Part shown: positions 19,231 to 28,020 of the stretch, in pieces
How the letters are laid out: every line of letters starts with the position of its first letter
How positions within the stretch are numbered: the stretch's first letter is position 1
From: Bradyrhizobium sp. CIAT3101
GTDB lineage: Bacteria > Pseudomonadota > Alphaproteobacteria > Rhizobiales > Xanthobacteraceae
Length of the DNA stretch: 64,000 nucleotides
NCBI RefSeq assembly: GCF_029714945.1
Contig: NZ_CP121634.1
Span: 310,001 to 374,000 of the forward strand
Reading direction: 5' to 3'
Position numbers and translations under genes: made by a program
Notes under the pieces: model-generated
Seen by the model: only the letters and a program-made list of their open reading frames with translations
Databases searched by the model: none
Told to the model about the DNA's origin: nothing

Positions 19231-20102
19231 ATGGATTCAGGCTTCGACGATCCCGATTACGACTATGCCGCGTCCATTGCCGGACGGGCGGTGCGGAGCA
19301 TGGAAGACCAGCGGATTCCGCCGACGCCGACCAATTTTGCCATCTGGTTCCAGTATTACGCCGGCAGCCATGATGACCTGCGCAACGCCATCGACCTCCT
19401 GATCGACCACAACCGTCCCTTCGACACCAGGACCAATCAGGACCTGTTCGAGACCTATATCGCGCCCCAGGTGAGCGCCGTCGTGGTCCACACGTCCGAG
19501 CGGTTGCATGCCTGATGGGCGCGGCGAAGGAGTTTTTGGCCACCGCGATCGCCGACAATCGCTCCCAGATGCAGGCGATCAGCCAGGTGGCCGACCAGGG
19601 CCAGGCCGGCGTCGATCCGAAGACACTGGTCGCCCAGCTCATGAACGAGCTGGCGCGGGCGGCCACCCGAACGACGCGGCTCGAGGCGGGCTTTGCAGAA
19701 AAGACACGCGAGCTCGACGTGATCCGTGATTCGCTATCCAAGTCCGAAGAGCGCGCCCGGACCGACACGCTGACCGGGCTGGCAAACCGGCGGGCGCTGG
19801 ATGAATTCCTGCGCAAGGCGCAGACGACGGCGGATTGGGGCGAACCGCTCAGCGTGCTTCTTCTCGACATCGACCACTTCAAGACCTTCAACGACAATTT
19901 CGGCCACGGCGTCGGCGATCAGGTGCTGCGTCTGATGGCGAAGGTGTTGCGCGAAAAGGTGCGCCCGCGGGATCTGTCCGCGCGCTATGGCGGCGAGGAG
20001 CTGATCGAGCGCTGCGACCGCGCGCTCTATCTTGCCAAGGGCGGTGGGCGCAATCGCGTGGTGACGGAGAGCGAGCTCGATCGTGCCGAGGCTGCGGGTT
20101 AG
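19231..20102 (+). pseudogene. Decayed diguanylate cyclase (frameshift plus truncated GGDEF domain)
   Basis: The first part (19231-19515) encodes an N-terminal region ending SERLHA then TGA. The protein sense continues in the next frame from LMGAAKEFLATAI. Inserting one base in CATGC/CTGATG would restore RLHALMGAAKEFL, so a one-base deletion near 19510 is likely. The second part (from 19515) has a coiled region, DTLTGLANRRALDEFL, an RxxD inhibitory site (RPRD) and GGEEL. It then jumps at once to LIERCDRALYLAKGGGRNRV, skipping the roughly 50-55 residues that normally separate them. The cyclase fold cannot be complete. The two lesions together argue for a real pseudogene rather than a sequencing error. 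Confidence 0.85.
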
Positions 20103-20138
20103 ATCGAGCACAACGCGCGCGGAACAAGCCGTCGCGCT

Positions 20139-21836
20139 TTAACCTGCCATCGCGATTTCGGCGGTGGTGCCCTCGATCCGCAAAATGCCGTGCTCGACGA
20201 CATTGTTGCGGCCGCGATGTTTGGCGGCGTAGAGCGCAGCGTCGGCGGCTTCGATCAGATCGCCCGGACGCAAGGTCTCGTTCGGCCGCGTCGCCGCAAC
20301 GCCGATCGACACCGTGACCACCATGTGGGCGGAGGTGATGTGCGGCAGGCAAAGCTTCAGCACCGCGGCACGCACCAGCTCGCCGATCTCGACAGCGCGG
20401 TGCACGTCGGTGTTCGGCAGCAGCAGGCAGAATTCCTCGCCGCCATAGCGCGCCGCAAAGCCCATGGTGTCGGCGGCGATGCCGGACAGCGATTCGCCGA
20501 GCCGGGTCAGGCAGGAATCGCCTTCGAGATGGCCGTAGGTGTCGTTGAACAGCTTGAAATGGTCGACGTCGATCATCAGAAGCGCAAGCTCGCTGCCATA
20601 TTGCTGCGCGCGCATCCACTCGAAGTCGAGACGGCTCTGGAAGCCGCGGCGGTTGGCAAGTCCTGACAGCATGTCAATCGACGCCATCACCGTCAGCCGG
20701 TCATTGGTCGCAATCAGCTCGCGCTCGCGCTGGCTGAGCTGCGCCGCCATCGCGTTGAAGGCGCGCGCCAGCGGCACGAATTCGGACGGCAGCCGGTTGC
20801 GCGCCGCGCGGGCCGACAGATCGCCCTCGCCGAGGCGCTTGGCCATGTCGGCAAGCATTTCGATCGGCTTGATCACGAGCTTCTCGGCGGCGATCAGCGC
20901 GCCGAGCAGCACGAACACGACGACGAAGGCGAGCTGGAGATAGGCGGTGCGGATGTCGCGGCTGACCGCCGCGGACACCTTATCCTCGTCGATGCTGGCG
21001 ATCAGGCGGGCATTGGTGCCGGCGATGCGCGTGTAGCTGACCGCGCGCCGCGATCCGTCGGCGGCGAGAAACGACAGCGAGCCTTCGTCCTGGTCGGAGC
21101 GCAAGGCCATGTCGGCGATCGCCGACATCAGCGGCATATTGTCGAGCGGGCGTCCGACCGCGCTGTGCTGGTCGGCGGGCGCAGCCAGCACGGTGCCGGC
21201 GCTGTCGACCAGCACCGCCGTGATGCCGGCGCGGCCGCCCAGATTGTTCATGACCTTCGACATCCAGTCGAGGTTGACGGTCGCGAGCACGACGGCATCG
21301 GCAACGCCGCTGAACGCGGAGACCGGATAAACCGCCATGACCGTCGGCGACTGCACCGGCCGCGACAGGATGAAGTCGGACAGCACGAAGCGGCCGGTCT
21401 CCTGCGCCTGCTGGAAGTAGGGCCGATCGGAGAGATCGAGGCCGACATACATGTTGTTGGTCGCGCACTGGATACGGCCGTCCTGGCCGGCGATCAGAAG
21501 CGTGCGGATCCAGGGAAGACTCGTCGGCAGGCTCGCGCGCAACACGTCGCAGCTCTTGCTGACGCCGCCGGCGGAGGCGCGGATGAAGGCTTCCGATTTC
21601 AGGATGGTCTCGACCGACGAGATCACCTCGCGCTGCGCGTCGGCGCTGTGCCGTGCGACGGTGGTGAATTCAGCGGTGGCTTGCGCGATCTGCTTGGTGC
21701 GGGTGTCCTCAAGCGAGCGAATGCGCTCGAGCATCAACGGCGCGACCAGAATCACCGCGAGCAACGCAAGCCGGGCCCTGATGCCGAGGACCTGCTTGAG
21801 TTTTGCTCGTTTGCGGTTGAAACTAACGTTTGCCAT
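20139..21836 (-). CDS. Membrane diguanylate cyclase with periplasmic sensor and HAMP
   Basis: 565 aa. N-terminal membrane helix (RLALLAVILVAPLML), a periplasmic Cache-like sensor region to about 285 (SDRPYFQQAQETGRFVLSDF is typical of double-Cache domains), a second helix (LQLAFVVVFVLLGALIAA), HAMP, and a C-terminal GGDEF domain with DMLSGLANRRGF, DVDHFKLFNDTYGH and active-site GGEEF. There is no RxxD inhibitory site five residues before GGEEF. It should make cyclic di-GMP. ATG at 21836 was chosen; GTG and TTG lie a few codons upstream. It converges on the decayed cyclase with a 36-base gap. Confidence 0.92.
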   Translation of the reverse strand: MANVSFNRKRAKLKQVLGIRARLALLAVILVAPLMLERIRSLEDTRTKQIAQATAEFTTVARHSADAQREVISSVETILKSEAFIRASAGGVSKSCDVLRASLPTSLPWIRTLLIAGQDGRIQCATNNMYVGLDLSDRPYFQQAQETGRFVLSDFILSRPVQSPTVMAVYPVSAFSGVADAVVLATVNLDWMSKVMNNLGGRAGITAVLVDSAGTVLAAPADQHSAVGRPLDNMPLMSAIADMALRSDQDEGSLSFLAADGSRRAVSYTRIAGTNARLIASIDEDKVSAAVSRDIRTAYLQLAFVVVFVLLGALIAAEKLVIKPIEMLADMAKRLGEGDLSARAARNRLPSEFVPLARAFNAMAAQLSQRERELIATNDRLTVMASIDMLSGLANRRGFQSRLDFEWMRAQQYGSELALLMIDVDHFKLFNDTYGHLEGDSCLTRLGESLSGIAADTMGFAARYGGEEFCLLLPNTDVHRAVEIGELVRAAVLKLCLPHITSAHMVVTVSIGVAATRPNETLRPGDLIEAADAALYAAKHRGRNNVVEHGILRIEGTTAEIAMAG

Positions 21837-21943
21837 CTTCACTACCCACCCCGCGGGCAAGGTAAAGCGAAGGGTTCAAAAACTCTTTCTTGAACTCGGT
21901 AAAATTGGAACTACCTCCGTTACTCCTGCAATTGATCGACGTC

Positions 21944-22633
21944 ATGACAGATGAAAACGCCGCGCCGGTAACCGGCGGTTCACCAAATGCGCTCGCCGCG
22001 GTCGAAGCGGAAATTGCACGCGCCTGCAAGGATGCGCGCCGCGAGCGCGCATCCGTGACGCTGATTGCGGTGTCCAAGACTTTCGCCGCGGATGCAATTA
22101 TCCCGGTTATCGGCGCCGGACAGCGCGTGTTCGGCGAGAATCGCGTGCAGGAGGCCAAAGGCAAGTGGCCGGCGTTAACGTCCGTTTACCCGGACATCGC
22201 GTTGCATCTGATCGGGCCGCTGCAATCCAACAAGGCGAAAGAGGCGGTGGCGCTGTTCGATGCCATCCATTCGGTCGACCGTCCGAGCATTTGCCAGGCG
22301 TTAGCCAAAGAAATCGAATCCCAGAACAAGCACCCGCAACTCTTCGTGCAGATCAATGTCGGAGAGGAGCCGCAGAAGGCCGGCGTCGCGCCCGCTGACG
22401 CCGACGCCTTCCTCGCGAGCTGTCGCGACACCTACGGCCTGACGATCTCCGGCCTGATGTGCATCCCGCCGGTCGACGAGCCGCCGGCGGCGCATTTCGC
22501 GCTGACCGCCAAGATCGCTGCGCGCAACGGATTGCAGAACCTGTCGATGGGCATGAGCGCAGACTATGCGACCGCCATCATGCTGGGCGCCACCCATGTG
22601 CGCGTGGGCAGCGCGATCTTCGGGCACAGGTAG
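21944..22633 (+). CDS. YggS-family pyridoxal-phosphate homeostasis protein
   Basis: 229 aa, PLP-binding, single-domain alanine-racemase-like fold. VTLIAVSKTF carries the PLP lysine near residue 40. FGENRVQEAKGKW, HLIGPLQSNK, FVQINVGEEPQKAG and the C-terminal LSMGMSADYATAIMLGATHVRVGSAIFG are diagnostic. ATG at 21944 is preferred over a TTG 54 bases upstream because the family begins near here. Divergent from the diguanylate cyclase. Confidence 0.94.
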   Translation: MTDENAAPVTGGSPNALAAVEAEIARACKDARRERASVTLIAVSKTFAADAIIPVIGAGQRVFGENRVQEAKGKWPALTSVYPDIALHLIGPLQSNKAKEAVALFDAIHSVDRPSICQALAKEIESQNKHPQLFVQINVGEEPQKAGVAPADADAFLASCRDTYGLTISGLMCIPPVDEPPAAHFALTAKIAARNGLQNLSMGMSADYATAIMLGATHVRVGSAIFGHR

Positions 22634-22635
22634 TT

Positions 22636-22781
22636 GCTGTCGTCCCGGCGAAGGCCGGGACCCATACCGCGTGATCTTTCGGTGGCGGATGGTCTTGGTA
22701 CCGGCGAAGGTTCGGCAACTGCCGGTCTTCGCCAAACTTCTCCCTGTGGTTATGGGTCCCGGCCTTCGCCGGGACGACAGC
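22636..22781. repeat. Long palindromic repeat A2 between convergent yggS-type gene and hydratase
   Basis: 31-base arms (22636-22666 and 22751-22781) are perfect reverse complements, beginning GCTGTCGTCCCGGCGAAGG. It starts three bases after one stop codon and ends five bases before the other, filling the intergenic space. The hairpin would form in both transcripts. Confidence 0.93.
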
Positions 22782-22786
22782 GAGGC

Positions 22787-23560
22787 CTACCCAAACCTCA
22801 CGGACACCTTCCCCAACACGCCAAAATCCACCGCAAAATGATCGCCGGCCTGGATCGGGAGTGGCGGATGGCACGTGCCCGTCGTCACCACCTCCCCTGC
22901 CCGCAAGGTGATGCCGAGTCCGCGCAGCTCGTTGGCGAGCCAGGCCAGGGCCACGCGGGGATCGCCGAGCACGTTCTTGCCGTGACCGACATAGCGCTCG
23001 CCGCGCAGCGTGATTTGCGGCCGTTCCTCGACGAGATCCATCGCGCGCCAGTTGGCCGACGTCGCGGCACCCAGCACGAACAAATGCGCGCAGGCATTGT
23101 CGGCGATCAACTGCGCCTCGCCGGCACGGGCAAAATCGGTAAAGCGCGAATCCGGAATTTCGATCGCGGGATGCAAGCTGTCGACGGCCGCAAGCACCTC
23201 ATCGACGCTGTAGGGCGAAGGCCGTGGCGCCAGATCGCGTCCCATGCGGAAGCAGAATTCGGGCTCGCCAACGCGCATCGCGTTGCCCTTCATCGATGCG
23301 GTGCCGCCGTCGGCGATGACGGTGTCGCGCATGATGCGACCGGCCAGCGGGCCCGCGACATTGATGTGCTTCTGTCCGGCCTCGCTCGTCGCGGCGATCT
23401 TCCAGCCGAACACTTGATCGCCAAGTGCGGCCTGCACCGCGTAACCGTCAGCGCGGCTTTGGGGTCGAAGCGGTGGCTCGAGCGCGTCAAGCTTGCTGCC
23501 GTCGCGCCAATGTTGAACGAGGACCTGCGAGGCGGCGGCGATCTGATCCTTGTCGAGCAT
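22787..23560 (-). CDS. 2-keto-4-pentenoate hydratase-like protein
   Basis: 257 aa, MhpD/FAH-superfamily fold. Visible features: FGWKIAATSEAGQKHINVAGPLAG, VGEPEFCFRMGRDL (metal-ligand Glu residues), AVDSLHPAIEIPDSRF and RVALAWLANELRGLGITLRAGEVVTTGTCHPPLPIQAGD at the C-terminus. The family hydrates 2-hydroxypenta-2,4-dienoate in aromatic meta-cleavage, or acts on related enols. No other meta-cleavage gene is nearby, so the substrate here is unknown. Confidence 0.88.
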   Translation of the reverse strand: MLDKDQIAAASQVLVQHWRDGSKLDALEPPLRPQSRADGYAVQAALGDQVFGWKIAATSEAGQKHINVAGPLAGRIMRDTVIADGGTASMKGNAMRVGEPEFCFRMGRDLAPRPSPYSVDEVLAAVDSLHPAIEIPDSRFTDFARAGEAQLIADNACAHLFVLGAATSANWRAMDLVEERPQITLRGERYVGHGKNVLGDPRVALAWLANELRGLGITLRAGEVVTTGTCHPPLPIQAGDHFAVDFGVLGKVSVRFG

Positions 23561-23566
23561 GTGTTC

Positions 23567-24103
23567 TCACCCGATGATGATTCTTGTTCTTGGTCCGATC
23601 AGCCGCAGCAATTGTAGCATCGCCGCCTTGGTCATGGAGACGCAGCCCGCGGTCGGGCCGAAATTGTCGCGCGCCAGATGCAGGAACACCGCGCTGCCGC
23701 GGCCGGCGATGCGCGGCCTGGTGTTGTGGTCGATTTCGATGATGAAGTCATAGAGATGGTCGGCGCGCTTGAGCCGGTCACCGCCCTCGCCCTCCCCGCG
23801 CCGGATCCACCGGTTGTAGTGGCGATCGGCGGGATCCTCGCACCAGGCGTCCGCGCCGGTGATGAGCCGGGCCGGTAGAAGCGTCCGGGGGCGGCTGTGC
23901 CGGTCGCCCCGCCACCACAATTGCCGGGGTCGAAAGCTGCCCCTGGGGGTGCCGCCGTCGCCCTCGCGCTTGTTGGCCAGAATGCCGCCGCGCCCCAGCG
24001 CCACCGGAATCGTCAGCTGTCCGGCCGTCAGCCAGCCCCGGCGCGGATTGCCGGCGGCAGGCTTAACGCGGATCGCCGAGAGCTGCTGGACGCGTCGATT
24101 CAT
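23567..24103 (-). CDS. YkuD-type L,D-transpeptidase family protein
   Basis: 178 aa, one catalytic domain. The C-terminal HLARDNFGPTAGCVSM carries the expected His and nucleophilic Cys. Unlike classical periplasmic L,D-transpeptidases no clear signal peptide is seen, as is common in this rhizobial subgroup. The start is uncertain: ATGs occur at 24160, 24136 and 24103, none with a convincing ribosome binding site. I chose the one nearest the conserved part. Six bases after the hydratase start, so probably co-transcribed with it. Confidence 0.85.
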   Translation of the reverse strand: MNRRVQQLSAIRVKPAAGNPRRGWLTAGQLTIPVALGRGGILANKREGDGGTPRGSFRPRQLWWRGDRHSRPRTLLPARLITGADAWCEDPADRHYNRWIRRGEGEGGDRLKRADHLYDFIIEIDHNTRPRIAGRGSAVFLHLARDNFGPTAGCVSMTKAAMLQLLRLIGPRTRIIIG

Positions 24104-24339
24104 GGTATAAGCATCTGACTTGGCGTGAGTTTTCATGTGACCGGGCGGTATCGAATTCATTACAGGACATTCATCAATCCGCCCTGCTATTCTGGGTTAG
24201 AGTAATTCCGGCTTGTGAATCGGTAACAGCCCACTACTTCAACACGAACAACAATAAAAACAGCGACCCTTTAAACTTCCCATCACGGCTGGGTGCGGCA
24301 TGCATGCGCGCCTGGTCGACCCCAAAAGGATGATCCCCC

Positions 24340-25026
24340 ATGGCCAATGCCCGCAAGATCCTGATCGTGGATGACGATACCGATCTGCGCGACACGTTGG
24401 TGGAGCAATTATCGCTGCACGAAGAATTTGAAGCCTCCGCCGTCGATACTGGCGCCAAGGGCGCCAGCGCCGCAAAGGCCAACGCCCCCGATCTCGTGCT
24501 GATGGATGTCGGACTTCCCGACACCGACGGCCGCGAAGTGGTCCGCTCCCTGCGCAAGGGCGGCTTCAAGGCGCCGATCATCATGCTGACGGGGCATGAC
24601 ACCGATTCCGACACGATTTTGGGCCTGGAATCCGGCGCGAACGATTATGTCGCAAAGCCCTTCCGTTTTGCCGTGCTGCTGGCCCGCATCCGCGCCCAGC
24701 TGCGCCAGCACGAGGCCAGCGAGGACGCGGTGTTCTCGGTCGGCCCCTATTCCTTCCGTCCCGGCTCGAAGATGCTGACCGCTGCCAATGCGCGCAAGGT
24801 CCGCCTCACCGAGAAGGAGACGGCGATCCTGCGCTTCCTCTACCGCGCCGGCCAGATGCCGGTGTCGCGCGAGACCCTGCTCCAGGAGGTCTGGGGCTAC
24901 AATTCGGGCGTCACCACCCACACGCTGGAAACCCACATCTACCGTCTTCGCCAGAAGATCGAGAAGGATGCCGCCAACCCGGAAATCCTGGTGACGGAAG
25001 CCGGTGGCTACAAGCTGGTGCCGTGA
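24340..25026 (+). CDS. cenR: OmpR-family response regulator, CenR-like
   Basis: 228 aa. Receiver domain with DDD near 11-13, phosphoacceptor D56 in LVLMDVGLP, T in MLTGHDTD and K in YVAKPF. Winged-helix DNA-binding domain with VRLTEKETAILRFLYRAGQ and the C-terminal THTLETHIYRLRQKIE. The receiver, especially GHDTDSDTILGLESGANDYVAKPFRFAVLLARIRAQLRQHE, resembles CenR, an essential alphaproteobacterial envelope regulator, as I remember it. The name is from recall, not a search. No kinase gene is adjacent. The 179-base upstream gap holds its promoter; no operator was recognised. Confidence 0.85.
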   Translation: MANARKILIVDDDTDLRDTLVEQLSLHEEFEASAVDTGAKGASAAKANAPDLVLMDVGLPDTDGREVVRSLRKGGFKAPIIMLTGHDTDSDTILGLESGANDYVAKPFRFAVLLARIRAQLRQHEASEDAVFSVGPYSFRPGSKMLTAANARKVRLTEKETAILRFLYRAGQMPVSRETLLQEVWGYNSGVTTHTLETHIYRLRQKIEKDAANPEILVTEAGGYKLVP

Positions 25027-25086
25027 TACGTTCCAGGAACGCGCGATTCGTCGTAAATTAGCGCGTTCCACGAGCCTCGGACCGGA

Positions 25087-25530
25087 ATGTCAATCGATGA
25101 CGACGTAGCGCTGCTCGAGCGTGTCCCGACACTGCGCCTGTTGGGAGACGCCTCGTTGCGCATGCTGGCGATCGGCTCCGAGCAGCGTGACTTCGTGCGC
25201 GGCGACATCCTCTTCAATCTCGGTGACGATGCCGACGCCGGCTTCGTGGTCCAGCGCGGCGCCTTTCGCGTCGATGACGGCGCCGGCGCCGAGATGATTG
25301 CAGGCCCCGGTACGCTGATCGGCGAGCTCGCGCTGGTCGTGCCGATGAAGCGGCCCTCGGGCGCGGTGGCGCTGGAACATTCCTCCGTCATCCGCGTCGC
25401 GCGCAGCCTGTTTCAGCGCGTGCTCGAAAGCGACCCCGCCGCCGCGCTCCGCCTCCGCGACGAGTTTGCGGTTCGCTCAAGCCAGATCGCGAGCGACATT
25501 CTGATGGCGGGTGCGAAGCTGAGCACCTGA
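25087..25530 (+). CDS. Stand-alone cyclic-nucleotide-binding (CRP-like) domain protein
   Basis: 147 aa, a single cNMP-binding barrel: LRMLAIGSEQRDFVRGDILFNLGDDADAGFVVQRGAFRV, then GPGTLIGELALVVPMKRPSGAVALEHSSVIRVARSLFQRVL. The phosphate-binding cassette has GELAL and, in place of the usual R-P-A/T-A, KRPSGAVA. There is no helix-turn-helix, so it is not a CRP-type activator by itself. It follows the CenR-like gene by 60 bases on the same strand and is probably co-transcribed. Ligand and partner are unknown. Confidence 0.85.
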   Translation: MSIDDDVALLERVPTLRLLGDASLRMLAIGSEQRDFVRGDILFNLGDDADAGFVVQRGAFRVDDGAGAEMIAGPGTLIGELALVVPMKRPSGAVALEHSSVIRVARSLFQRVLESDPAAALRLRDEFAVRSSQIASDILMAGAKLST

Positions 25531-25566
25531 GCGCGGCAGATTTAGCCGAGCCCTGCTCCGCCGATG

Positions 25567-27129
25567 TCATCCTTTGCTCAATTCATACAGCGCGCTGCGG
25601 TCGTCCTGGTATAGAAGCCGCAGTCCCGGCATGACCGGCAGGTGCGACGCATCGACGTCGAGCAGCCAGACATGATCGAAGCGATCGCGCGGAATTTGCG
25701 CGATCCTTTGCGCGAGCGCGGCGCTCAGATCGCCATCGCAGTCGCCCGGGGGGGCCTCGATGTACTGAGACGGATCCGCGTTGAACGCGGTGCCGCGTGC
25801 ACGGAGCGGTGTCAGGAGTTGCTGACCACCCGATGCGTCCCATTGCGAATTGACGAAGGCGTCGCGCCGGACGATGGCGAGCGACCCCAGATGCGCGACA
25901 CGCGGCGCACGCCATCGCTCGCAGCTTGGCGGCCGTGTCAGGACGGCGATGCTTGCGCCGCGCGGAACGTCGTTTAGGGCCTGCAAATGTTGCGCGTAAC
26001 CGGAATCATAGGCCGCAAATCCGGCAGCCATGGCGGCGATCCGAATCGCAAAAACAGCCAGCGTCATGGCGGCGATCATCGCGGCGCCGCGCCGCAGGCG
26101 GTCGGTGGGCGCGATGGCGGTGAGGCCGACGATGAAGAAGATGGGCCATAGCCGCACATCGGCATAGACCGCGCCGAACATCTCGCCTGGCATCAGCAGG
26201 ATCAGAATGAGGAGGCTTGCGGCTCCGACCAACAGTGCCGGATTGCGCCTGACGTCGCGGCTGCGGATTCCAAAGTACAGCAGGCCGATGGCCAGCAGCA
26301 GGCTCAGCGTATCGAGCCAGATATTCTGGTCACGCAGCGTCCAGACCAGTCCAGTGATCTTCGTACTGATGTCGAAGAAATGCCCCGTCGCGGCGGCGCC
26401 ATTGCCTTGCCGCCAGACGATCATGAGCAAAGCGGGAATCATGACGGGCCAGGCGCGTCGCAGAATGACGAGCACCATGGAAGGCCATGCTGCCGGCGCA
26501 CGATTCCAGCTGCGGCAGAGCTCGAAGGCGCCGACGAGGACGACCAGAACGACCCAGCCATAGGCGTGAGCGAGCCAGACCAGGCAGGCGGCCGCCGCGA
26601 ACAGCGCGACGCGCACCAGCGAGCCGTTCTTCCCTGTCGTCTCGACCCAGGACGCGAAAACGTGCAACGCGAGCGCACAGCCGAGCCAGTAATTCACGAA
26701 GCCGAGCTGGAACGGATAGGCCATCGCGAACCATGCGGCCGCAATGGCAAAGGGCGTGAGCTCGCCGTGCAGCGCCCGGCTGATACGCCCGATCGCGGAG
26801 ATCATGAGCAGCGGAAGCGCCAGCGCAATCAGCCAGGCCGCGCGTTCGAGACCGAGCAGAGGCGCCAGCGGCGCGATGAGCAATTCGACGCCGAGATTGC
26901 CGACCAGTTGCCAGTGAAAATCCCAGCTCTGCTGGAGCGCCGGCGAGTCCGCCAGGTGCAGCTGCACATGGTAGCGGCCGATATGAGCGAGGTAATCGAT
27001 CAGCGGCGGCGTTTGCACGAACCAGAACGGGACCGTGCTCAGCAACATCAATCCCGGCACGACGAAACGGGAATTCCACCACGCACGAACCGGTGGTTCT
27101 GGGGGCTCTGACGGTGCGGGCGTGCCCAT
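25567..27129 (-). CDS. Multi-pass membrane protein of unknown function
   Basis: 520 aa. About ten or eleven hydrophobic helices run from residue 20 to about 380. A soluble C-terminal part of about 130 residues (PRGASIAVLTRPPSCERW, then FNADPSQYIEAPPGDCDGD) follows. The layout, with a long first loop containing DYLAHIGRY, resembles GT-C glycosyltransferase-like membrane proteins of rhizobia, but no catalytic motif is certain. GGAGA precedes the ATG. It lies 16 bases after xthA on the same strand. I do not assign a function. Confidence 0.8.
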   Translation of the reverse strand: MGTPAPSEPPEPPVRAWWNSRFVVPGLMLLSTVPFWFVQTPPLIDYLAHIGRYHVQLHLADSPALQQSWDFHWQLVGNLGVELLIAPLAPLLGLERAAWLIALALPLLMISAIGRISRALHGELTPFAIAAAWFAMAYPFQLGFVNYWLGCALALHVFASWVETTGKNGSLVRVALFAAAACLVWLAHAYGWVVLVVLVGAFELCRSWNRAPAAWPSMVLVILRRAWPVMIPALLMIVWRQGNGAAATGHFFDISTKITGLVWTLRDQNIWLDTLSLLLAIGLLYFGIRSRDVRRNPALLVGAASLLILILLMPGEMFGAVYADVRLWPIFFIVGLTAIAPTDRLRRGAAMIAAMTLAVFAIRIAAMAAGFAAYDSGYAQHLQALNDVPRGASIAVLTRPPSCERWRAPRVAHLGSLAIVRRDAFVNSQWDASGGQQLLTPLRARGTAFNADPSQYIEAPPGDCDGDLSAALAQRIAQIPRDRFDHVWLLDVDASHLPVMPGLRLLYQDDRSALYELSKG

Positions 27130-27145
27130 CGTCGTCTCCGAAGGC

Positions 27146-27961
27146 CTAGACGTCCAGCGTCACCGTCACCGGCACGTGGTCTGACGGCCGTTCCCAGCTT
27201 CGCGCATCGCGCAAGATTTTGAAATCCTGGATCGCGTCTTTCAGCGCGCGCGAGACCCAGATGTGGTCGAGCCTGCGGCCGCGGTCGCCGACGGTCCAGT
27301 CGGCGGAGCGATAGCTCCACCACGTGTAGACCTTTTCCGACATCGGGATGCGGTCGCGCGCGACGTCGACCCACTCGCCGGCGCTGAGTGCGGCCTGCAG
27401 CTTCTCGGTCTCGATCGGCGTGTGCGAAACGACCTTCAGCAGTTGCTTGTGCGACCACACGTCGTTCTCGTGCGGCGCGACGTTGAGATCGCCGACCAGG
27501 ATGTGGCGATCCTCCCCGCGCGGATGCAGCGGTTCGCACGTCTTCATCTCGTCGAGGAAGCGGAGCTTGTGGTCGAACTTCTCGTTCAGCGCGGGATCGG
27601 GAATGTCGCCGCCGGCAGGCACGTAGAAATTATGCAGCACCAGCGGCTTCGCGATGCTCGCCTTCTCGCCGAACGACACCGAGATATGACGCGAATCCAC
27701 CTTGTCGCAGAAGGTGCGGATGTCCGTGGATTCGAACGGAATCTTCGAGACGATGGCGACGCCGTGATAGCCCTTCTGCCCGTTCAGCGCGACGTGCTCG
27801 TAGCCGAGCCGCTTGAAGCGCTTCAGCGGAAAGGCGTCGTCGATGCACTTGGTCTCCTGGAGACACAGCACGTCCGGCCGCGCGCTCTTGAGAAACTTCG
27901 CGACCAGATCGATGCGCAGCCGCACCGAATTGATGTTCCAGGTTGTCAGGGAAAGACGCAT
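27146..27961 (-). CDS. xthA: Exodeoxyribonuclease III / AP endonuclease
   Basis: 271 aa. Cuts DNA 5' to abasic sites and removes 3' blocks in base-excision repair. Endonuclease/exonuclease/phosphatase motifs in order: TWNINSVRLR (N ligand), LCLQETKC (Glu metal ligand), YHGVAIVSKIP, FYVPAGGD, LVGDLNVAPHENDVW, RRLDHIWVS and SDHVPVTV with the catalytic D-H pair. It is 59 bases downstream of the LolA-like gene. Confidence 0.96.
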   Translation of the reverse strand: MRLSLTTWNINSVRLRIDLVAKFLKSARPDVLCLQETKCIDDAFPLKRFKRLGYEHVALNGQKGYHGVAIVSKIPFESTDIRTFCDKVDSRHISVSFGEKASIAKPLVLHNFYVPAGGDIPDPALNEKFDHKLRFLDEMKTCEPLHPRGEDRHILVGDLNVAPHENDVWSHKQLLKVVSHTPIETEKLQAALSAGEWVDVARDRIPMSEKVYTWWSYRSADWTVGDRGRRLDHIWVSRALKDAIQDFKILRDARSWERPSDHVPVTVTLDV

Positions 27962-28020
27962 GGGAATTGCGTCTTAGCATGGATTGGCGTGGGGGAATCG
28001 CTTGTCCACAGGGGCGGTGC

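Noticed and set aside
22636..22781. Repeats considered as a CRISPR array
   Set aside because: Copies are single, palindromic, 110-146 bases and far apart; there are no regular spacers and no cas gene.
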